From: Nectonema munidae
Taxonomy: Eukaryota; Nematomorpha; Nectonematoida; Nectonematidae
DNA: 64,000 nucleotides
Reading direction: 5' to 3'
NCBI GenBank assembly: GCA_030549495.1
Contig: JAUIRK010001035.1
Coordinates: 656,001-720,000 of the forward strand
In this document: positions 46,801-55,800 of the stretch, in pieces
Layout of the letters: every line of letters begins with the position of its first letter
Numbering within the stretch: the stretch's first letter is position 1
Position numbers and translations under genes: made by a program
The notes under the pieces: generated by a model
Database searches by the model: none
Told to the model about the DNA's origin: nothing
Seen by the model: the letters and a program-made list of their open reading frames with translations, nothing else

Positions 46801-49800
46801 ACATCCATTTTCCCAAAAGGAATTGAATGATCTAGTTCGCGACCTCAGCTTGTCAAAGGACTCTGCCGAACTGTTGGCATCCAGATTGAAGGAAAAAAAC
46901 CTCCTCTCTGACAGTTCTCGCATCAGCTTCTTCCGCAACAGGCATCAAGAGTACCTCCGTTTTTTGTCTGAAGAGAAGGACCAAGTGCCCATGTTTTCTG
47001 TACATGTGGGATAGTAGGGACCGTGCTCAGCATTACACGAAGAAGGACTGGCCTGTGCGGGAGGAATTGGTGCCATGCAAAGAAAGGAACGTCATCAACG
47101 ACCCTCTGGTGGACAGAGACAGAATACTCTTCCCACCGCTGCACATCAAGCTCGGCTTAATCAAGCAGTTCACCAAGGCTCTGGACAAAGATGGTGACTG
47201 CTTCACTTACTTGTGCCAGGCTTTTCCAGGATTGACCATAGAGAAGTTGAAAGCTGGCATCTTTGATGGTCCTCAGATCCGTCAGCTTATCAGAGATCCA
47301 GAGTTCAAAAACTCAATGAACGAAGTGAAACTGGAAGCGTGGAAGACATTTTTTTTGGTAGTGAAGAACTTTCTTGGCAACAATAAGGCCAGAAACTACG
47401 CAGAACTTTTCAACAACATGCTGACTGCTTTCAGAAACCTGGGCTGCAACATGAGCATCAAGATGCACTACCTATTTTCACATATGAACCGGTTTCCTGA
47501 GAACCTGGGTTCAATGAGTGAAAAGCAGGGGGAGAGATTCCATCAGGACATGAAGGAGATGGAGACCAGGTATCAGGGTCGCTGGGACGCAGTCATGATG
47601 GCTGACTACTGTTGGAATCTGAAGAGAGACCTCCCTGCCGCTGAACATTCCAGGAGTTCGAAGAAACGGAAGTTCAAGCCCTGAAGTTTGAACAGTGGTG
47701 ACGCAACAGGCAATTTACTTGTACTTACCTTTATCAATGCCCAGCATTCAGATGACAGTAATCGATGTTTCTATCATGTAATCGATAAATGTTGTTGGCA
47801 AAACATTTTTTTTCTTAAAAACATGTTTAGGATGATATGTGTTGACAAAAATCAGCTGATAATGCCACAAAAATGTAATTGATTTTGTCACAAGATCTGA
47901 TTTTTTCAAATCAACTTAGCACAAAAACCTGACCTGGGGGAGAGAAACGGATCCCATTTCCTGATCAGCAGTGCCAGAATACCCTAATTCACTTGTAGAA
48001 ATCTAGACAACATTCAGAAAGTAAAAAATTGTTAACCAGTGATTCTGAATGGGAAATCTCTTATTCTATTTACTCAATGGAAAGCTTATGACTGTTTTGC
48101 TTTCATTTAGTCTTACTAAGAAAATTTTGCCATTTAAAAATAATTTCAAGGGTATTAACAAAATTTTATATAACAAAAAATCTAAAAGATCACAATCCTG
48201 ATTTTGTTTCACTTTATGTTATCCTTTATAAACAGAGAAACGCGGATGTTTTCACCGAGTAAAAACTGTTCCAAACAATGAACATAGAAGGTTTGATTCT
48301 GGATTCGAGCCAACGAATTCTTAGTACTAAAGGCATAGTTATATTTTTTAAAACTAATGGAAAAAGATTTTTAATCGTCCGCCCAGATATAAAAAAAGCT
48401 ATCCTCATATCAGTTCCTCATATACCGCACTCTTACATTGGGCCTTTTATATTTTATTATAATGTTCGTTTCTTTCTTCATTTTCTATCGCTTTATATGT
48501 ATTAATGAATTTTACATATATAGTAAGTCAATAATTTACATATTATATTTACTACTTGTAATATACACTAAAAACAGAAAAACGTTATCCGTTCCCCAGC
48601 ATTTCACGTAACAAACAGTTTTATGGAATGAATTTTGTTCGCAAATAAAGGTTCCGCTGTATTTCGATTAAGTATATTCCTTTACTAATAAAGCTTTAAT
48701 TTAACTTTTAAGGAAATTGGTATCGAATATTCAACACACTTTTTGTTGGAACAATTAAGATCCATGTATAGTTAAGTTTAAAAATTCTTGTAAATTCGGA
48801 AATGATCATTGAATTTTGTTGGCCATAACGACCCTGTCTGTAAAGATATTTATTTTTAGTTTTTTTTAGCATTTCTCACTAACTCTAAACAAGTATTTAT
48901 TAAAAAATATACCACAAATGAAGCCTAGTCTCAATCATGCTTTTATTATTTTAACAGGATACTACAATACGGATATGGGATGTAAAGATTTTTACTTGTT
49001 TATTCGCATGTTCATCACATTCTCAATCTGTGACAGACATCAAATGGGGCGGCTCAGGTCTTCTTTACTCTTCATCTCAAGATACTACAATTAAAGTTTG
49101 GAGAGCTTCTGATGTATTATTGACAATCTTTGCTCTTTGTTCCATATTGATTTTTTGTTTTAGGGTGTTCTGTGTCGAGAATTGAAATGCCATGGGCACT
49201 GGGTTAACTCATTGGCTTTAAATACCGAATATGCAATGAGAATCGCATTATTTTGTGGAGATCAAGATTCTTCAAAAAATAACTTCAGTTATAAAGTGAA
49301 TAATGAAGAAAGCGTTCTTCAAGCAAATGCATTGAAAATGTATAACAACGCAAAGGCAATTTTGCTCTTTTTTATTTTTAAATGATTATTTGCAAGTTTT
49401 CTTATCTATCTTTATCACGAGACTGAAGAGAATGAGTTGTGGATATTTAATCTCCATCTTTAATATTATATTTAAACTATTTTTATATTTAAATATTATA
49501 TTAACCTTCCAACGCAAAAAGTACTCACTTAAAGAAATGTATTTCCTAAAATCGTCCGTTATTTTTTTGAAAAATGCTCTATCATTTCCTAGTTCGATAT
49601 GAGTTTGATAATTTTTAAAAAATCTCAGTAAAAGTTTAAAACTAGTACGTCAGTCAGGCACATCGTCAAACTCTCAACACGCAACAGCAAAACTTATTTC
49701 AGAGGCGTGGTTGGGCTAATAGAAAGTCTAAAGTTTATAAACTCAATGCAGTTCCAAGGGGTTAAGCAAATTCCTGAGGAATGAGAGGCCCAGACCCTTT

Positions 49801-52800
49801 GGTCTCTTATCGACTTATCTGGTGTCATTTAAATATTAATTTTTATCAGCCTCAAATAAGTTATCTCTGATTTTAATCTTTTGAAAAGTTGAGGTTATTC
49901 TATATGAAAGATAGAGAGTAGCTGAATTGGACTGGCTCTCTTTTCTCAACTTTACCCCGCACCTTAGAAACTTTATATATATGTTACCATTAAAAAGATA
50001 ATAAAAGAAAACTTGTAAATATAAATAAAATAATGATTTTTCAATGATACATTTTTTTCATTCATTGTAATATCCAAATGCCCAAATTTTACTATTTATT
50101 GAAAAGAGAGGTTTGTATAACATATGTGCAACATTCCTCCTCTTCTCAAACTTAAAGCTATTTAAAATATTTATTTCAACCTTCTTCCTCAATTTTTTGC
50201 CTGGTATTTTCTCCATATTTTTCTCGAACCATCTATGTTTGGAACAGCGTTGCCTAAATGAAGTTTTTCCCAAATATATTTATATTTAGCAGGATTTTAT
50301 TTTCTGAGTCAAATAATGAGTGAAATTTATTTATTTCAAGGGTGATGCATTAGAGAAGTTAGTTTCTGCGTCGGATGACTTTACACTTTGTTTATGGCAT
50401 CCTGAAGAAAGTAAGAAAGAGATTGCAAGGATGACAGGCCATCAACAACTCATCAACGATGTGAAGTTTTCTCCTGATGGTCGTATCATTGCTAGTGCGT
50501 CTTTTGACAAATCAGTTAGATTGTGGAATGGAAAAAATGGAGAGTAAAGATTAGATTTTCATTCACAATATTTAACCGGTCAGTAGAATTTTCTTTAAAA
50601 ATCTTCATCCAGAAATTAATGTTAACCCTAGGGCAGTGGTTCCCAACGGGGGGTCCATGGAAATTCTACTTCAAACTACTTATGCTTAACCCATTAGTGC
50701 CCAAAACTATATTTTTTTAAGACAAACAAAACTTTTCATTATTTTTACTTAATTTTAGTATAAAATTTTTAATTTTTGTAATAATTTTTCTAAACGATAT
50801 CTATGAATGTCTGAATTTATGTGTTGCTTTTGGGCAACACGGGGATGTTGCCTAAAAGCAACATAAATCTTTAAACTTTTAAAAATGAAACTTGTGCTAA
50901 ACTGTAATTTTTTTTGTTACTCTTAATTACTTTAGAAGTTGTTGAGTATCTAAGAATACTATTTTTTGTTTGTGATACCTTACTTTTTCTGTTCACTATA
51001 TATTATTGCTGAAATAATATAATAATATAAACGTAATTTGAATGACCTATTCTTTTAATCCATGAAAAGCTGAAAAACAATAATCATGGAGTTTAAGATT
51101 GCACTTTGTGCACTTTCTTTTGTTGTTTTGCCACAGAGAGCACATCTCGATTTATTGTCATCCATTCCAGGAAAATGATTTACGCCATCATATCGCATTG
51201 AATCATCAATTCGTCTAGAAACACGGCTATTGTGAAAAACTGTAATTTTTGTTGGAATCACTTTTTTATCATGACAATAAATTTGCAAATATGAAGTCGC
51301 AATTGACCGTATGTGTTCCAAAAATGTGCATGGTTCTTCAATACTTTTATGTAATAACCATGAATTGTACATGCTAACTTCTAAACAATATTAAAAAAAT
51401 GGCCAATACCATTTTCTATTTCTGATAAAGGGCCTGTAGGTTGATAAAGCTTGATCCATCTGATCAGTACCACCCATTGATTTATTATAATTGGCAATCA
51501 TTGATGGTCTTGAAACGGTAACTTATTCTTTCAACTGTTGTGACCATCTTTTTGCAAGCCCCACAGGCTCAATGCTTTCAAAATTAGATGCAGCTATCAC
51601 AGGCCCATTATCATTCCACATCACTAATTCAACGCCACTATTCGCATCTTTATAACCTAGAATAGATCCTTTTTCTTCTTTTTAAATTCGGCTTTTGAAG
51701 GTAAGGGACAATCTTGTATCATGTTAGTTTTTATTGTTCCTGTGCATCCAATGTTTTTGTTTTTTAAGTATTTTAAAAGTGGTATTGAGTTAAAGTAGTT
51801 GTCAATGTATACTGTAAAATGACCTTCTGGTAAAGATTTTAGTAGACCAAGAACAACACTTGGTCCTAAACCAAAGTTTTTACTAAATTCATTTTTTGAA
51901 CCTTTACCTTGATATACTTCAAAATCATAAAGGTATCCTCCATGTAAGTTTTAGCACCAGATTTTGTATCCTGAACGAATTGGTTTCATTGGCATTCTTT
52001 GCTTAAGTGTTTGGCCAAACTTTCCATAATAAGGAATCATTGACTCGTCAACATCAACTTTTTTGTCAACAAAGCAAATTTTTGACAATTGTTTCTTATT
52101 AAATTTAAAAGTGGTCGGACTTTTGCGCATTTGTCAGTTGGATCAAGAGTTCTATTGTCACAAAAGTGAAGATTCTGAAAAATTGAGGTAAATTGATTTC
52201 TAGGCATTGCATTTTTAACTAGTCGATGTTGGACATGTGGAGCTTCTTCCCAAAACATCCTATAAGATGGGAGTTGCACATAACCACTCAACATAAGAAT
52301 TCCTAAAAAACAAAAAAAAGTTTCTCTTTTGAGTGGTGTCCATCCAACAGCGCCATTTTCAATTGCATATTGATTTGTCCTTTCTATAATAAAATCAATA
52401 ACTTCATTGTCAAAAAATAATTCAAAAAATTTAACGCTATTCCATTGGCAGTTTGAATTTGTCATTTTTTCTGTTGAAAAACCTATAGATAGGTACTTGA
52501 AAACTTTCTATGATAGTTTTTATATTACGTTGGTATTCATTTTCGCGATAAATGAGAGGACATCCATTTGTTGTTACCTGAGAATAAATCTTGAGTCATA
52601 ACTTTGTTGAAATCTGTCATCTGATCTCTATTTTTATTATCAATTATAACGGTGTCGTCTTGAAAATTACAAATTAACTGGAGTTCACATTGGGCTAGTA
52701 ATTGTTCTTTTGATAAATTGTGTAACTCGAAGTTTGTTTCATCACCTGAATCTCATCTGAACAGTTTACATCATCAGGCGGAGCCATAAAAATATTTGCA

Positions 52801-55800
52801 TCAAGCCAATTGACATTACTGTTGAGAGCATCAATGGCATCATTAATTGTAAGATGTTTACTTTCAACTGCTTGGGTAATTTTTTTATTTGAATTTTTTC
52901 CTTTTGATTCTTTTAAACGTCTCTTTATTTGATCAACGTTCGCCATTTTAGAAAAAAAGTATGAATTGCAGTTTAGATTAAAAAAATATACTAAAAAATA
53001 ATAGTAAAATAATATTTTAAAACAAATTTAAAAAAAATTCAAAATCTTTCTATGTTTTTTTCTTAAATGTTTTGTTATTTCAATAATAAATAAAAAAATT
53101 TAATATATTTTTAGATTTATTTATTGTTGCTTTAAAGCAACAGCCCTGCGTTGCCCAAGGGCAACGCTTTTATTTTTTGATAAATTATGTTATAAAAAAT
53201 AAAGTTTTTAAAGTAGTTTTTTTTATCAAAAAACTTCGAAAATATGAGTAACTATTTTTAGTGCAATAAAAATATTTTATAGATTGCTTTGGAGTACAGA
53301 TAAAATAATATTGGTCATATTTATATAAAAAATATTTTAAAGCAATTACCAAAAGTTAAGACGCTTCTGTTGCTTTTAAAGTCAAAAAATCATGAAAAGA
53401 ATTAAAAAATTAAATAAAGCTTATTTAATTTGATCCATTAGTACAAAAAATACACTTTTTAATATTTTTATTTTACTGTTTTACGGCCCTAAAGTTGTGT
53501 TGCTTTGGGGCAACGCAGGGAACTAATGGGTTAATCTCCTTTAATATACTTCTATTTTCCAAATCAATATAAATATATATATTTAGAGCTTTTTTAAATA
53601 AATATTTTCTTCCCTTTTTTAAAGTTTCATATTTTGAATGTTTATATATCCTTTTTATTAGTTACAATATTTTTGAAAAATTTATATTTTAATTGGAAAA
53701 AAATTTTATTCACATTTTATGTCAGGCTTTACGATTTCTCTGATTTCATATGAATAAACATACGATTTAATCACATGACTAGAATCATTTTTTGCATAAA
53801 AATCTTTGATTAATCTTGTTGGCTCAACTATTCAGTTGTAGGGGTCCACAAGTAAAAAGTGACTGAAAAAGGGGGAACGGGATAAAAAAGGTTGGGAACC
53901 ACTGCTCTAGGGCGTTTGTATTGGTCAATTGACTCATTTTAAAATTAATAAATTTTGTAAAATTTGAAATAATTTTTCTGCTATAATTTAACTCAAAACA
54001 CAAAAATGTTATATTTTTTTCAGGAAAAAAAAATATATATACTTATAACGTCGGATTGAATCAATTGACCCATAAACTCCTGAAGAAATACCAAAAGTTT
54101 ATAAACACAAAAAAATGAATTTATATTTATCAGAAAAAACATTATGAATTTTCAAAACTTTCAGTCAGCTAAACAAACTACGCAAACATTATTATCAGAG
54201 CATGTTCCACAAACAGGAGTACACCATTTATAAAATTTTGAACACGTTTTCTTCTTAGAACATTTTTTTCAACAGAACTTTGTCTTTTCAAAGATGTATT
54301 CTTTACATAGATTTTATTTTGCCCTCCTTTACACAAAATTGCAGCTAAGGAAAGCAAAAATTTTTCTCTACTGCGCACTTCAAAGTTCAAATCTTTGGTT
54401 ATTATGTAAGCATTCACACATATTTTGTCTAATAAATTGAAAAAGATAGTTTACAACCAGGGGTGCACATCCAGGGAGGACTTTTGAGAGACTATACTAG
54501 CTATTTTTTCGTAAACTTTTTAACAAATAGCCGGTACATATATAGATTTTTATATATTCTTCCATTTTTTATGAATAAAAATTTACTTGAAAGGGATTGA
54601 ATATAAAATATTGATACATTCATAATTTTATATCGCTTTTTGTGGATCAATATCGATAAAAATGGTACCTAAATAAGTTTCTCTTTTTAATTTTTGTGTT
54701 TAATTTCTATATCCCTTGCTCTTGAATTTTGCCATTCTCTTGTACTGCGTAGTTTTATATTTTGATTTAGTGCTTCTAAAGTAGTTTTCTTTTAGGTTTA
54801 TAAAGGCACTTCGTGGTCACGTATCACGTGTATATCAGTTGGCGTGGTCGAAAGATTCGCGTCTACTTCTTTCATCAAGTGCTGACAGTACACTTAAAGT
54901 TTGGAGTATGAAGAAAAAGTTTCTTGAAATGGATTTGCCTGGACATGAAGATGAGGTAAGAATGTATAATAATATAAATATAATGTATATGTATTTCAAT
55001 ACAAAAAGTAGGCATGAAATATTCTCTTAAAATGTGTCGTGTGAACATTTCGCTAAGCACTACTCTATTTTTATTTTCTTCAGCCATATGTTGTTCATTA
55101 AAATTTATCGACACAAATTTGAGCATTCTTGATCTGATTTTTAAAATGGATACTTGTGATAATCACATCCTTGTCCAACATTTTTCTTTGATTAGTGGTC
55201 AATTTTAAGTTATAAGCATCTTTACTGGCTTTCCATTATGCTGCTCTTTTTATATGGAAATTTAAAATGATATTTTTTAGATTTAGATATTTTTCATGGA
55301 AGTAAATATGCGTATACGAGATTTCGTAGACAGCCAAAATGACATTACGTTGACAACCATAAAGAATATTTTTGAACAAAAAACTACATTTTATAACTGA
55401 TTAAATAAAATTTATTAACCTATAACTCAGTAATTGACACTAACTAAACTAAATATGCTGCCAACCGAATTTTGTTTTGAAGTCTCGTTTTTGGAGAAAA
55501 TAATTGCTTTCAATAGTATGTACTATCTCACATGCATAGAAACTTTTAAACAAAATTAAAACTCATTTTTTTTAAAAATCACTAGGAGTATGTTCTCTTT
55601 GATTCTTGTATTTAATTTTTTTATTTTGATTCTATATTTTGAGTTCATGAAAACATTTGTAACATTTTTAATTAGTTTATTCATGAACAAAAAATAAGTC
55701 AAAAAATGAATAATTATATTGTAAAACTAAATATATTTTCATTTTTTTCTTCAAAGTTATTTTTTTTATAAAAATGAGCCGTTTTAAATACCAATCCACT

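Noticed and set aside
46284-47144. Minus-strand open frames opposite the cysteine-rich protein
   Set aside because: Antisense shadows; the plus strand carries the conserved blocks, shared with the second copy.
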